The position numbers were made by a program, and so were the translations under genes. Positions 53,844 to 63,497 of a DNA stretch of 64,000 nt are shown piece by piece. The first letter of the stretch is position 1. Every line of letters begins with the position of its first letter. The notes under the pieces were generated by a model that searched no databases, was not told where the DNA came from, and worked only from the letters and a program-made list of their open reading frames with translations. The DNA is from Xanthobacteraceae bacterium (GTDB lineage: Bacteria > Pseudomonadota > Alphaproteobacteria > Rhizobiales > Xanthobacteraceae): NCBI GenBank assembly GCA_019746355.1, contig JAIESC010000121.1, positions 1 through 64,000 of the forward strand, in the 5' to 3' direction.

Positions 53844-54824
53844 ATGACCGGACGTTTGGCGCGTTTGCTTGGCGCGCTCGCGATTTTGGCCTTCGTAGCG
53901 TTCGATGGATTGCCCGCGCAGGCGCAGAGCTGGCCGTCCAAGCCGGTGAAGGTGATCATGGCCACGGCCCCGGGCAGCGCGCCCGACGTGACCGCCCGCG
54001 TCGTCGCCGACCGCCTTTCGCAGATGTGGGGCCAGCAGGTGCTGATCCTGAACCGGCCCGGCGCGGGCGGGCTGATCGCCATGCAGGCGATGGCAAGCGC
54101 CGAGCGCGACGGCCACACGCTCTATCTGCCGAGCTCGTCGTCGCTGGTGGTGCTGCCGGTGACCAACGCCAATCTGCCGCTCAACGTTGAACGCGATCTC
54201 ATGCCGGTCGGCCTGGTCGGCGAGCAGCCCTTCATGATCGTCGCCGGCAACGCCGCCGGGATCGCGACGCTGCCCGAGCTGATTGCGCGCGCCAAGGCCA
54301 AGCCGGGCGAACTGACCTATGCCGCCAATTTCCGCGGCTCGTTGCCGAATATGACCGGCGAGTCGCTTGCGGGCGCGGCCGGCATCACGCTCAACTTCGT
54401 GCCTTATCCGGGAGCCCCGCCGGCCTTGCAGGACGTGCTGGGCGGCCGCATCGACCTGATGGTCGAGGGCATCGCCGCCTTCACCGGCGCGCTGCAATCC
54501 AATTCGGTGAAGCCGCTGGCCGTCACGTCGCCCCAGCGGCTGCCCAACTTCCCCAATGTCGTGGCCGCCAATGAAATCCTGCCCGGCTACGAATCGCGCG
54601 GCTGGCTCGGCATCCTGGCACCGGCCGGGACGGCCGACGACGTCGTCCGCAAGATCAACGCCGACGTGCGGACCGTCCTCGACAATCCGGATGTGCGAAA
54701 CCGGTTCGAGGGCATGGCGACCTATGTGCGGCATCTGTCGCCCGCCGAATTCGGCGACTTCATCCGCTCCGAGCAGGCTGCCTGGCGTCCGATCGTCAGG
54801 CAGTTCGGGGTCACCACGCCGTAG
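53844..54824 (+). CDS. Bug/TctC-family periplasmic solute-binding protein
   Basis: The 326-residue protein has a signal peptide ending in LPAQAQS (cut near residue 27). The mature features of the family are SWPSKPVKVIMATAPGSAPD, VLILNRPGAGGLIAMQAMAS, FVPYPGAPPALQDVLGGRID and SRGWLGILAPAGTADDVVRK. GGAGGAAT precedes the ATG. It lies between lpxB and gltA without any transporter membrane subunits, so its ligand and partner are unknown. It is the third Bug gene in the window and only distantly similar to the other two. Confidence 0.9.
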   Translation: MTGRLARLLGALAILAFVAFDGLPAQAQSWPSKPVKVIMATAPGSAPDVTARVVADRLSQMWGQQVLILNRPGAGGLIAMQAMASAERDGHTLYLPSSSSLVVLPVTNANLPLNVERDLMPVGLVGEQPFMIVAGNAAGIATLPELIARAKAKPGELTYAANFRGSLPNMTGESLAGAAGITLNFVPYPGAPPALQDVLGGRIDLMVEGIAAFTGALQSNSVKPLAVTSPQRLPNFPNVVAANEILPGYESRGWLGILAPAGTADDVVRKINADVRTVLDNPDVRNRFEGMATYVRHLSPAEFGDFIRSEQAAWRPIVRQFGVTTP

Positions 54825-54846
54825 CGCTCGCCAGGCCGCAAAAAGG

Positions 54847-54872
54847 AAAGGGGCGCCGCGCGGCGCCCTTTT
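54847..54872. terminator. Bidirectional rho-independent terminator
   Basis: The arms GGGCGCC (54851-54857) and GGCGCCC (54862-54868) extend outward with A-T pairs, giving an 11-base-pair stem. TTTT follows on the plus strand, and CTTTCCTTTTT follows on the minus strand. It separates the convergent Bug receptor gene and gltA and can end both transcripts. Confidence 0.82.
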
Positions 54873-54895
54873 AGCTTTGGCTTGGTGGTTTTCGC

Positions 54896-56206
54896 TTACT
54901 TGCGCCGCGAGATCGGCACGTAGTCGCGGCGGGTCGCGCCCGTATAGAGCTGGCGCGGACGGCCGATGCGCTGCGACGGGTCCTCGATCATCTCCTTCCA
55001 CTGCGCGATCCAGCCGACCGCGCGCGCGACCGCGAACAGCACGGTAAACATGCTGGTCGGGAAGCCCATCGCCTTCAGCGTGATGCCCGAATAGAAGTCG
55101 ACGTTCGGATAGAGCTTCTTCTCGATGAAGTACTCGTCGCTCAGCGCGATGCGCTCGAGCTCGATGGCGACCTGCAGCAGCGGATCGTCGCGGTGGCCGG
55201 TCTCGGCCAGCACCTCGTGCGCCGTCTTCTGCATGATCTTGGCGCGCGGGTCGTAGTTCTTGTAGACGCGGTGGCCGAACCCCATCAGGCGGAATGTGTC
55301 CTTGGGATCCTTCGAGCGCTTGATGAACTCGGGGATGCGGTCGACGGTGCCGATCTCGCCAAGCATCTTCAACGCGGCTTCATTGGCGCCGCCATGCGCC
55401 GGCCCCCACAGCGCCGCAATGCCGGCCGCAATGCAGGCAAACGGGTTGGCGCCGGTCGAGCCGGCAAGCCGCACGGTCGAGGTCGAGGCGTTCTGCTCGT
55501 GATCCGCGTGCAGGATGAAGATGCGGTCCATCGCGCGGGCCAGCACCGGGTTCGGCTTGTAGTCTTCCGCCGGAACCGCAAAGCACATCCGCAGGAAGTT
55601 GGTCGCGTAGTCGAGGTCGTTCTTCGGATAAACGAACGGCTGGCCGACATTGTACTTGTAGGCCATCGCGGCCAGCGTCGGCATCTTGGCGATCATGCGG
55701 ATCGAGGCGATCATCCGCTGCTGCGGATCGGAGATGTCGGTGGAGTCGTGGTAGAACGCCGAGAGCGCGCCGACCGAGCCGGTCATCACCGCCATCGGGT
55801 GCGCGTCGCGGCGGAAGCCCTGGAAAAACCGGCTCATCTGCTCGTGGACCATCGTGTGGCGGGTCACGCGATAGTCGAAATCGGCCTTCTGCGCCGGCGT
55901 CGGCAGCTCCCCGTAGAGCAGGAGGTAGCAGGTCTCGAGGAAGTCGCCGTGCTCGGCGAGCTGCTCGATCGGCACGCCGCGATAAAGCAGGATGCCCTCG
56001 TCGCCGTCGATGTAGGTGATCTTGGACTCACAGGCGCCGGTCGAGGTGAAGCCCGGGTCGAACGTGAACATGCCGGTCTGGGCGTAGAGCTTGCCCACGT
56101 CGATCACGTCCGGGCCGATGGTGCCGCCGTATATCGGGAACGTGTAGTCCTTGTCCCCGACCGACAGCTTCGCCGTCTTCATGTTGGTGCCGGACTTTGC
56201 ATCCAT
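54896..56206 (-). CDS. gltA: Citrate synthase (type II)
   Basis: GltA condenses acetyl-CoA and oxaloacetate, the entry step of the TCA cycle. The 436 residues contain the active-site His regions [20 protein letters not shown] and [20 protein letters not shown] and the catalytic Asp in [19 protein letters not shown]. The length fits the hexameric type II enzyme. The start [13 protein letters not shown] has an inner Met as an alternative. It is transcribed opposite to the lpx cluster and follows gltX on the same strand. Confidence 0.97.
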   Translation of the reverse strand: MDAKSGTNMKTAKLSVGDKDYTFPIYGGTIGPDVIDVGKLYAQTGMFTFDPGFTSTGACESKITYIDGDEGILLYRGVPIEQLAEHGDFLETCYLLLYGELPTPAQKADFDYRVTRHTMVHEQMSRFFQGFRRDAHPMAVMTGSVGALSAFYHDSTDISDPQQRMIASIRMIAKMPTLAAMAYKYNVGQPFVYPKNDLDYATNFLRMCFAVPAEDYKPNPVLARAMDRIFILHADHEQNASTSTVRLAGSTGANPFACIAAGIAALWGPAHGGANEAALKMLGEIGTVDRIPEFIKRSKDPKDTFRLMGFGHRVYKNYDPRAKIMQKTAHEVLAETGHRDDPLLQVAIELERIALSDEYFIEKKLYPNVDFYSGITLKAMGFPTSMFTVLFAVARAVGWIAQWKEMIEDPSQRIGRPRQLYTGATRRDYVPISRRK

Positions 56207-56351
56207 GTTGGTATCCTCGACTCCGCCGGCCCCGCGCCGAAGCGGTCACAAGCTCTCTAGTTCCGCGCGGGCGGAGTCCGCGCAAACGCCCGGAAATTGG
56301 GTATCCCATCCGCTTGTGCGCTGCAAGGCACGCGGCCGGCCGGCCGTGCCT

Positions 56352-57779
56352 TCAAACTGGTCTTGCCTGATCCTTGAGCCTTCCGAGGCTTTCCTCGCGT
56401 CCCAGAACCGCCAGAACGTTGAAAATGCCGGGGGAGGTCGTGCGGCCGGTCAGCGCCGCCCGCAGCGGCTGGGCCACCGCGCCGAGCTTTACGCCCTTGC
56501 GCTCGGCATAGCCGCGCACGGCTTGCTCGGTCGCCTCGGCGGTCCAGTTTTCGACCGCTTCGAGCACGGCAACGACCTCGCCAAGCAGCGACAGCGCTTC
56601 CGGCGTCAGCAGCGCCTTCGCTTTCTCGTCGAGCGACAGCGGCCGCGCCGCCCAGATGAAGCTTGCCGCGTCGAGCAACTCGACCAGGGTCTTGGCCCGC
56701 TCCTTGAGCTCGGGCATGGCCGCCATGAACTGCCCGCGCACCGCGGGGTTGAGCTTTCCGGCGATCTCGGCCCCGTGCGGCAGATGCGGCAACAGGTTGT
56801 CGACCGCGATCAAGAGGTCGCGATCGGCGGTGTTGCGCATGTAGTGGCCGTTGAGGTTCTCGAGCTTGGCGAAATCGAAGCGGGCCGGCGAGCGGCCGAT
56901 CTGCGGCAGGTCGAAGGCTGCGATCATCTCCTCGGTCGAAAAGATTTCCTGGTCGCCGTGGCTCCAGCCGAGCCGCACCAGATAGTTCCTCATGGCTGCC
57001 GGCAGGTAGCCCATCGCCCGGTAGGCGTCGACGCCGAGCGCACCGTGGCGCTTGGAGAGCTTGGAGCCGTCCGGCCCGTGGATCAGCGGGATGTGCGCCA
57101 TCACCGGCACCTTCCAGCCGAGCGCCTGATAGATCTGGGTCTGCCGCGCGCCGTTGTTGAGGTGGTCGTCGCCGCGGATGATGTGGGTGACGCTCATGTC
57201 GTGGTCATCGACCACCACGGCCAGCATGTAGGTCGGCGTGCCGTCCGAGCGCAGCAGCACGAAGTCGTCGAGGTTCTCGTTCTGCCAGGTGACGCGGCCC
57301 TGGACCTGGTCCTCGACCACGGTCTCGCCGGTGAGCGGCGCCTTCAGCCGAATGGCGGGCTTCACGCCGGCGGGTGCGTCCGCCGGATCGCGGTCACGCC
57401 AGCGCCCGTCGTAGAGGCGGGTCTTGCCCTCGGCGCGCGCCTTCTCGCGCATCGCCGCGAGCTCTTCCGGCGTGGCGTAGCAGCGATAGGCGGTGCCCGC
57501 GGCGAGCATCTGCTCGACCACCTCGCGGTGCCGCTCGACGCGGGAGAACTGATAGACCGCTTCGCCGTCCCATTGCAGGCCGAGCCAGTTGAGCCCGTCG
57601 AGGATCGCGTCGATCGCCTCCTTGGTGGAGCGCTCGCGGTCGGTGTCCTCGATCCGCAGCAGCATCTTGCCGCCGCGGCCGCGCGCGTAGAGCCAGTTGA
57701 ACAGCGCGGTGCGGCCTCCGCCGATGTGGAGGAAGCCGGTGGGCGACGGTGCGAAGCGGGTGACGACGGGTTCGGTCAT
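56352..57779 (-). CDS. gltX: Glutamate-tRNA ligase
   Basis: GluRS charges tRNA-Glu. The 475-residue class I enzyme has the HIGH-type motif [20 protein letters not shown] (about residues 10-29), the KMSKS-type motif [20 protein letters not shown], and the C-terminal anticodon-binding helices. It lies upstream of gltA on the minus strand, separated by 145 bases. A GlnRS gene lies close by on the other strand, so this enzyme may be strictly glutamate-specific. Confidence 0.96.
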   Translation of the reverse strand: MTEPVVTRFAPSPTGFLHIGGGRTALFNWLYARGRGGKMLLRIEDTDRERSTKEAIDAILDGLNWLGLQWDGEAVYQFSRVERHREVVEQMLAAGTAYRCYATPEELAAMREKARAEGKTRLYDGRWRDRDPADAPAGVKPAIRLKAPLTGETVVEDQVQGRVTWQNENLDDFVLLRSDGTPTYMLAVVVDDHDMSVTHIIRGDDHLNNGARQTQIYQALGWKVPVMAHIPLIHGPDGSKLSKRHGALGVDAYRAMGYLPAAMRNYLVRLGWSHGDQEIFSTEEMIAAFDLPQIGRSPARFDFAKLENLNGHYMRNTADRDLLIAVDNLLPHLPHGAEIAGKLNPAVRGQFMAAMPELKERAKTLVELLDAASFIWAARPLSLDEKAKALLTPEALSLLGEVVAVLEAVENWTAEATEQAVRGYAERKGVKLGAVAQPLRAALTGRTTSPGIFNVLAVLGREESLGRLKDQARPV

Positions 57780-57860
57780 AAAGACGGATGAAAGCCCAAA
57801 CGGCGGACGGGACGCGCCCGTGTATCATATGTCTTGCGAAGTTGGGACTCAGACGAACCG

Positions 57861-58463
57861 ATGGCAAGCCCGATGCTGATCCAGGTTGTGCACTCTCATC
57901 CGCTGACCGACGGCTACGGTCACGCGCTGTTCGCAACCGTCGTGACCACGCTCCGCCAATCGGGGCACGAGGTCGTCGCGACCGATCTCGACCGGGAGGG
58001 CTTCGACCCGGTGATGCGGGACGACGAGCGGCGGGGCTATTACCAGAGCCGCTATCCTGGCGACGCGGTCTCGGCCTACACGACGGAGCTCCGTCGCGCC
58101 GAAGGCATCATTTTCTGCTTTCCGCAGTGGTGGTTCTCGCTGCCGGCGATGCTGAAGGGCTATTTCGACCGCGTCTGGACGCCGGGCGTGGCCTTCGAGC
58201 ACGACCGCGCCGGCGGACGGATCAAGCCGCTCTTAACCAATATCCGGCTGTTCGGCGTGGTCACGACCTACGGCTCGCCGTGGTGGCTGGCGCGGCTCGT
58301 CGCCGGCGATCCCGGCCGCAAGGTGCTGATGCGGGCGCTGAAGCCGATGTGTGGCCCGGGCGTGCGCTCATTCTACCTCGCGCATTACGACATGGACCGC
58401 TCGACCGCGGAAAGCCGGCAGGCCTTCATCGAGCACGTCCGCACCGCCATATCCCGGATCTGA
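57861..58463 (+). CDS. NAD(P)H-dependent flavodoxin-fold oxidoreductase (NQO1/KefF-like)
   Basis: The 200-residue protein has the family fold: a phosphate loop region [20 protein letters not shown], the FMN segment [20 protein letters not shown] followed by [13 protein letters not shown], and [20 protein letters not shown]. Relatives reduce quinones or regulate K+/H+ antiporters. No antiporter gene is adjacent, so quinone or drug reduction is the simpler guess. ATG 57861 is chosen over an upstream in-frame GTG. It is divergent from gltX. Confidence 0.82.
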   Translation: MASPMLIQVVHSHPLTDGYGHALFATVVTTLRQSGHEVVATDLDREGFDPVMRDDERRGYYQSRYPGDAVSAYTTELRRAEGIIFCFPQWWFSLPAMLKGYFDRVWTPGVAFEHDRAGGRIKPLLTNIRLFGVVTTYGSPWWLARLVAGDPGRKVLMRALKPMCGPGVRSFYLAHYDMDRSTAESRQAFIEHVRTAISRI

Positions 58464-58546
58464 GGGGCGCATGGTTTAGACTTGGCCTTCCGCCCCGGAT
58501 TTGGCACAAGGCGGGCCGCGCGGGCGGGCGCAGACTGGATCAAGGC

Positions 58547-60238
58547 ATGACGATTGCGGCAGAAGCACCAACCGAAGGCGGGCGCGATTTCATCCGCGAT
58601 ACCGTCCAGGCCGATCTGAATTCCGGCAAGCACAAGTCGGTGGTGACGAGGTTCCCGCCGGAGCCGAACGGCTATCTGCACATCGGCCACGCCAAGTCGA
58701 TCTGCCTCAATTTCGGCATCGCCGAGGAGTTCGGCGGGCGCTGCCATCTGCGGTTCGACGATACCAATCCCGCCAAGGAAGAGCAGGAGTACATCGACGC
58801 CATCGAGCGCGACGTGCGCTGGCTCGGCTTCGATTGGGGCCAGCACCTCTATCACGCCTCCGACTACTTCGACCGGCTGTATGAATGGGCGGAATTGCTC
58901 ATCAAATCCGGTAAAGCCTATGTCGACGACCAGACGCCGGCAGAGATGCGGATCAACCGCGGCACGCTGACCGAGCCGGGCCGGAACAGCCCGTTCCGCG
59001 ACCGCACGGTCGAAGAGAACCTCGACCTGTTCCGCCGCATGAAGGCCGGCGAGTTTCCGAACGGCGCACGCGTGCTGCGCGCCAAGATCGACATGGCGTC
59101 GGGCAATATCAACCTGCGGGATCCTACGCTCTATCGCATCGTCAAGGCGCCGCATCCGCGCACCGGCACCAAGTGGTCGATCTATCCGAGCTACGACTAC
59201 GCGCACGGCCAGTCGGACGCGATCGAGGGCATCACCCATTCGATCTGCACGCTGGAGTTCGAGGATCACCGGCCGCTCTACGACTGGTTCCTGGAGAACC
59301 TGCCGGTGCCGTCGAAGCCCCGGCAGTACGAGATGGCGCGCCTCAACCTGACCTACACGGTGCTGTCGAAGCGCGTGCTCACCACGCTGGTGCGCGACGG
59401 CCACGTCAAAGGCTGGGACGATCCGCGGATGCCGACGCTTGCGGGGCTGCGCCGGCGCGGCGTGCCGCCTTCGGCGCTGCGCGATTTCGTCAAGCGCATC
59501 GGCGTTGCCAAGGCCAACAGCATCGTCGATGCCGGCATGCTCGACTTTTCCATACGCGAAGCCCTGAACCGGACGGCGCTGCGCCGGATGGCGGTGCTGC
59601 GGCCGCTCAAGGTGGTGATCGAGAACTATCCGGAGGGCCAGAGCGAAGAGCTCGACGCCGTCAATCATCCGGACAATCCCGATGCGGGCTCGCGCAGGAT
59701 CAAGTTCGGCCGCGAGCTCTACATCGAGCAGGACGACTTCATGGAGAACCCGCCGAAGAAGTTCTTCCGGCTGTCTCCGGGGGCGGAAGTCCGGCTCCGC
59801 TATGCCTATTTCATCACCTGCCGCGAGGCGGTGAAAAACGCCAAGGGCGAGGTGGTCGAGTTGCGCTGCACTTACGATCCGGCAACCCGCGGCGGCAACG
59901 CCCCGGACGGCCGCAAGATCAAGGCGACGATCCATTGGGTCTCGGCGGAGCACTCCAAACCCGCCGAGGTGCGGCTTTACAATCCGTTGTTCTCGAAACC
60001 CGACCCGAGCGGCGGCGAGGGCTTTACCAAGGACCTCAATCCGAATTCGCTGGAAATCCTGAGCGGCGCCCGCGTCGAGCCTGCGCTTGCTGCGGGAAGC
60101 AACTCGCCAGACCCGGTGCAATTCGAGCGGCAGGGCTATTTCGTCGTCGATCCGGATTCGACAGCCGACCGTCCGGTGTTCAACCGCACGGTCGGATTGC
60201 GCGACACCTTCGCCAAGCAGATCGGCGGGAAGAGCTGA
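58547..60238 (+). CDS. glnS: Glutamine-tRNA ligase
   Basis: GlnRS charges tRNA-Gln directly. The 563 residues show the HIGH motif in [20 protein letters not shown], the subgroup-specific [20 protein letters not shown], the KMSKS-type motif [20 protein letters not shown], and the C-terminal anticodon beta-barrels. Many alphaproteobacteria lack it and use GatCAB amidation, so its presence suggests an acquired gene in the lineage. The start [12 protein letters not shown] follows AAGG closely. The frame is open far upstream, but that part overlaps another gene. Confidence 0.95.
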   Translation: MTIAAEAPTEGGRDFIRDTVQADLNSGKHKSVVTRFPPEPNGYLHIGHAKSICLNFGIAEEFGGRCHLRFDDTNPAKEEQEYIDAIERDVRWLGFDWGQHLYHASDYFDRLYEWAELLIKSGKAYVDDQTPAEMRINRGTLTEPGRNSPFRDRTVEENLDLFRRMKAGEFPNGARVLRAKIDMASGNINLRDPTLYRIVKAPHPRTGTKWSIYPSYDYAHGQSDAIEGITHSICTLEFEDHRPLYDWFLENLPVPSKPRQYEMARLNLTYTVLSKRVLTTLVRDGHVKGWDDPRMPTLAGLRRRGVPPSALRDFVKRIGVAKANSIVDAGMLDFSIREALNRTALRRMAVLRPLKVVIENYPEGQSEELDAVNHPDNPDAGSRRIKFGRELYIEQDDFMENPPKKFFRLSPGAEVRLRYAYFITCREAVKNAKGEVVELRCTYDPATRGGNAPDGRKIKATIHWVSAEHSKPAEVRLYNPLFSKPDPSGGEGFTKDLNPNSLEILSGARVEPALAAGSNSPDPVQFERQGYFVVDPDSTADRPVFNRTVGLRDTFAKQIGGKS

Positions 60239-60284
60239 CAATCCGGGTATCGCTCCGGAACCTGGCACGGGAGTCGGCACCCGC

Positions 60285-60815
60285 ATGGCTGCGGACGGGC
60301 ACGACATCGCCATCAGGCGTCTCACCGCAACCGACGCCGCGGCATTGCAGAAGCTACGGCTCGAGGCCTTGAAGGCCGCGCCCGAGGCGTTCAGCTCCAG
60401 CTACGATGAGGAGGCGGCGCGGCCGCGTGAATGGTTCGTCGCGGTCGCAGGCTGCGACGGTCCCGATGCGGTGTTCGGCGCCTTCTGCGCCGACAGGCTC
60501 GTCGGGATGGCCGGCTTCGTCGTCACTCCCAAGGCCAAGCAGCGCCACAGGGGCACGCTCGTGGGCCTTTGTGTCCAGCCCTCGTTCCGACGGCGGGGCG
60601 CGGCGCGACGGCTGCTGGACGCCGTGATCGGGCACACCAGCGGATGCGTGATGCTGCTGCACGCAACCGTCACGGCGAGCAATACGGCTGCGCAGGCGCT
60701 CTATCGGCAGTCCGGCTTCGTCAGGTTCGGCACCGAGCCGAAGGCGATCCTGGTCGACGGCCAATTCTACGATGACGATCTGCTGATCCTGGATTTGTCG
60801 TGTCGTACCCCATAG
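60285..60815 (+). CDS. GNAT-family N-acetyltransferase
   Basis: The 176-residue protein follows the GNAT plan: IAIRRLTATDAAALQKLRLE at the N-terminus, the acetyl-CoA loop GLCVQPSFRRRGAARRLLDA (about residues 96-115), and the ATVTASNTAAQALYRQSGF motif. The acceptor is unknown. ATG 60285 fits the usual start of the fold, 46 bases after glnS. The gene ends about 55 bases before comEC. Confidence 0.85.
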   Translation: MAADGHDIAIRRLTATDAAALQKLRLEALKAAPEAFSSSYDEEAARPREWFVAVAGCDGPDAVFGAFCADRLVGMAGFVVTPKAKQRHRGTLVGLCVQPSFRRRGAARRLLDAVIGHTSGCVMLLHATVTASNTAAQALYRQSGFVRFGTEPKAILVDGQFYDDDLLILDLSCRTP

Positions 60816-60872
60816 GCCGCTCGTGCGTCCGGTCCTATCATCCGGCGTCTGGGATCGCGTCGAGATCGCGTG

Positions 60873-63185
60873 ATGACGGAGTGGGGCGGGGACAATCGGG
60901 GCGGCAGCCGCGGCCGCGCCGAAACCTGGGACGGCGAAACAAGGCGCCGCCGCGCCTTCGTGGCCGCCGGCCGGCTGCCGGCGTTCGGCGAGGCATTCGC
61001 CGAACGTCTGCGCGCTTGGGTCATCGCCGACACCGGCCCGGGACGCCTGCTGCCATGGCTGCCGGTCGCCTTCGGGCTTGGCATCGCGCTTTATTTCGCG
61101 GCCGACCGCGAGCCGCTCTGGTGGGCGGCTATTTCACTGGTGCTGGTTTGCGCAAGCGTCGCGGTGCTCGCCCGAAGGCGGCCTGTCGCGTTCCCGCTGG
61201 CGCTCGCCGCGGCCGCGGTCGCCGCGGGCTTCGCCGTGGCGACGCTCAACACCGCACGGGTGGCGCATCCGGTTCTCGTCCGCACCGCCGCGAATGTGAC
61301 AATCGCAGGCTTCGTCGAGGTCCGCGAGGAGCGCGAGCGCACCGACCGCATCGTCGTCCGCGCGCTGTCGTTCGAAGGCGCGCGGCCGGAGCAGAAGATC
61401 GAGCGCGTGCGCGTCTCGGTGCGCAAGGGCACCGCGCCGCCGGTCGGCAGCTATGTGAGCTTCCGCGCCAGGCTCAACCCGCCGCTCGAACCGCTGCGTC
61501 CCGGCGGCTACGACTTTGCCCGCGATCTCTATTTTCACGGCATCGGCGCCACAGGCTTTGCGCTCGGCGCGATCCGCATCGCCGAGGCGCCGGCAGAGCC
61601 CAGCCTGTGGCTGCGCTATGCCGCGACCGTGCAAGGCATCCGCGACGCGATCGACGCGCGCATCCGCGCGGCGCTGCCGGGCGACAAGGGCGCGATTGCC
61701 TCGGCGCTGATCACCGGCAAGCGCGACGCGATCACTGCGGCGGTTAACGACGCGATGTATGTCTCGAGTCTCGCCCATGTGCTGTCGATCTCGGGCTATC
61801 ACATGGCCGTCGTCGCAGGCGTTGTGTTCTTCGTGCTGCGCGCGTTGCTCGCGCTGTCGCCGTCGCTTGCGAGCGGACGGCCGATCAAAAAGTGGTCCGC
61901 CGCCGGCGCCTTGCTCGCCGCGGCCGCCTATCTGATTCTCTCCGGCGCGGAGGTCGCAACCCAGCGCGCCTTCATCATGACCGCGATCGTCCTGATCGGG
62001 ATCATGGCCGACCGCGCGGCGCTGACGCTCCGAACGCTCGCGATCGCAGCGCTCGCGGTGATGATCTTCGCGCCGCAATCGGTGGTGCATCCGAGCTTCC
62101 AGATGTCTTTCGCCGCGACGCTGGCGCTGATTGCAGCCTATGAGCGCGGGCTCCCCTGGATGGCCAAGGCCGATACCTCGTGGTCGGCTCGCGCGGCGCT
62201 GTGGGGCGGCCGGGAGATTTTTGCGCTGGTGCTGGTCTCGCTGGTCGCAGGCCTCGCGACCACGCCCTATGCCGCCTACCACTTCCATCGCATCGCGCCC
62301 TACGGCGTGATCGCCAATCTCTTCGCCATGCCGATCGTGTCGGCCTGGATCATGCCGGCGGGCCTGCTGGCGCTGGTCGCCATGCCGTTCGGCCTCGACG
62401 GCCTGTTGTGGTGGCTGATGGGCGAGGGCATTGGCTGGATGATCATCATCGCACAGTTCGTGGCGGGCCTTCCCGGCGCCGTTGGCCGGATGGCCGCGTT
62501 CGGTGTGGGGCCGCTGCTCCTTGGCACCGGCGGGCTCGTGCTGCTGGGGCTGCTCAAGACGCCGCTCCGCTGGGCCGGCGCGCTTGTCGTGGTTGCGGCC
62601 GGCATGTGGGCGATCCGCACGCCGCTGCCTGACGTGCTGATCTCGTCGGACGCCCAGGCCCACGCCCAGGCCCTGGCCGTGCGCGGCGCAGACGGCAGGC
62701 TGTCGATCAGCCGCAGCGGGCGTGATGCTTTCGCCGTGCGTGAGTGGCTCGCGGCCGATGGCGACGAGCGCAAGCCGGATGACGCGACGCTCGCCCAAGG
62801 CTTCCGCTGCGACGCCTCCGGATGCATCGCCAAGCTGCCCGACGGCAGGCTCGTCGCGCAGGTGCTCGCCGCCGATGCTTTCGAGGAGGACTGCCGGAAA
62901 GCCGCCGTCGTCGTCACCGCCCGCGAGGCGCCGCCGAAATGCGAGGCGGTGATCGTCGATCGCAACGTCAGCCGCGCGCAGGGCGCCATCGCGCTCCGGC
63001 GCAATGGCGATCAGTGGGAATGGGCCGCGGCGAGGCCCAAGGGTCATGAACGTCCCTGGGCGCGCACCCTTGCAACGCCTGCCGAAACGCCGGCACCGTC
63101 AGCCGCGCGCCCGCAGCCGCGGGATGCGACACCGCGAACCGAGGACATGGAACCGGGCGACTATCGCGGATCAGTGGTCGACTAA
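60873..63185 (+). CDS. comEC: ComEC/Rec2-family membrane protein
   Basis: ComEC proteins form the inner-membrane channel for DNA in natural transformation. The 770 residues have an N-terminal DUF4131-like part with an OB-type segment (VSVRKGTAPPVGSYVSFRAR) and the competence domain with the hallmark SLAHVLSISGYHMAVVAGVV and about ten helices. The metallo-beta-lactamase domain of longer homologues is not recognisable: the roughly 190-residue C-terminal part has no HxHxDH motif. GTG 60870 is an alternative start. Transformation ability cannot be inferred from this gene alone. The 3' end overlaps the next minus-strand gene by 4 bases. Confidence 0.88.
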   Translation: MTEWGGDNRGGSRGRAETWDGETRRRRAFVAAGRLPAFGEAFAERLRAWVIADTGPGRLLPWLPVAFGLGIALYFAADREPLWWAAISLVLVCASVAVLARRRPVAFPLALAAAAVAAGFAVATLNTARVAHPVLVRTAANVTIAGFVEVREERERTDRIVVRALSFEGARPEQKIERVRVSVRKGTAPPVGSYVSFRARLNPPLEPLRPGGYDFARDLYFHGIGATGFALGAIRIAEAPAEPSLWLRYAATVQGIRDAIDARIRAALPGDKGAIASALITGKRDAITAAVNDAMYVSSLAHVLSISGYHMAVVAGVVFFVLRALLALSPSLASGRPIKKWSAAGALLAAAAYLILSGAEVATQRAFIMTAIVLIGIMADRAALTLRTLAIAALAVMIFAPQSVVHPSFQMSFAATLALIAAYERGLPWMAKADTSWSARAALWGGREIFALVLVSLVAGLATTPYAAYHFHRIAPYGVIANLFAMPIVSAWIMPAGLLALVAMPFGLDGLLWWLMGEGIGWMIIIAQFVAGLPGAVGRMAAFGVGPLLLGTGGLVLLGLLKTPLRWAGALVVVAAGMWAIRTPLPDVLISSDAQAHAQALAVRGADGRLSISRSGRDAFAVREWLAADGDERKPDDATLAQGFRCDASGCIAKLPDGRLVAQVLAADAFEEDCRKAAVVVTAREAPPKCEAVIVDRNVSRAQGAIALRRNGDQWEWAAARPKGHERPWARTLATPAETPAPSAARPQPRDATPRTEDMEPGDYRGSVVD

Positions 63186-63460
63186 TAGCGTCGAGCTCTG
63201 CGATTGAAGCTTGCCACCGCGGAATTGAACTCTCGAGTCGCGTCGTCGATCATCTGTCGTTGGCAGTCGGCATACGACTGGACCCGGGACTTGTAGCTTT
63301 CCATCTCGTCGCGGCACCGATCAAATTCCCGCTGGTCGTCGAACTGGCCGAACTGATCGGCGCAATACGGCGCCCTGGGCTTTGATGGGCAAAAAAGCGC
63401 TTCGCTCGGCGAAGGCAGCGCCACAACCAGCCCCGCCACGATCAACGCCTTGCGGATCAT
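63182..63460 (-). CDS. Small secreted cysteine-containing protein of unknown function
   Basis: The 92-residue product has a signal peptide (MIRKALIVAGLVVALPSPSE, cut after SEA). A mature part follows with four cysteines (LFCPSKPRAPYC, FDRCRDEM, YADCQRQM) that could form two disulfides, and a helical charged tail ending FNRRARRY. I chose ATG 63460 because it begins the signal peptide; a longer frame overlaps lexA. I do not recognise a family. Its stop overlaps the comEC stop on the other strand. Confidence 0.7.
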   Translation of the reverse strand: MIRKALIVAGLVVALPSPSEALFCPSKPRAPYCADQFGQFDDQREFDRCRDEMESYKSRVQSYADCQRQMIDDATREFNSAVASFNRRARRY

Positions 63461-63497
63461 CGACACTCGCACAGATCCGGTCTCGCTGACCCGCGGC

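Noticed and set aside
57788..58546. A 253-codon in-frame extension at the start of glnS
   Set aside because: It overlaps the flavodoxin-fold oxidoreductase gene in another frame and has no similarity to GlnRS. The family start fits [12 protein letters not shown].
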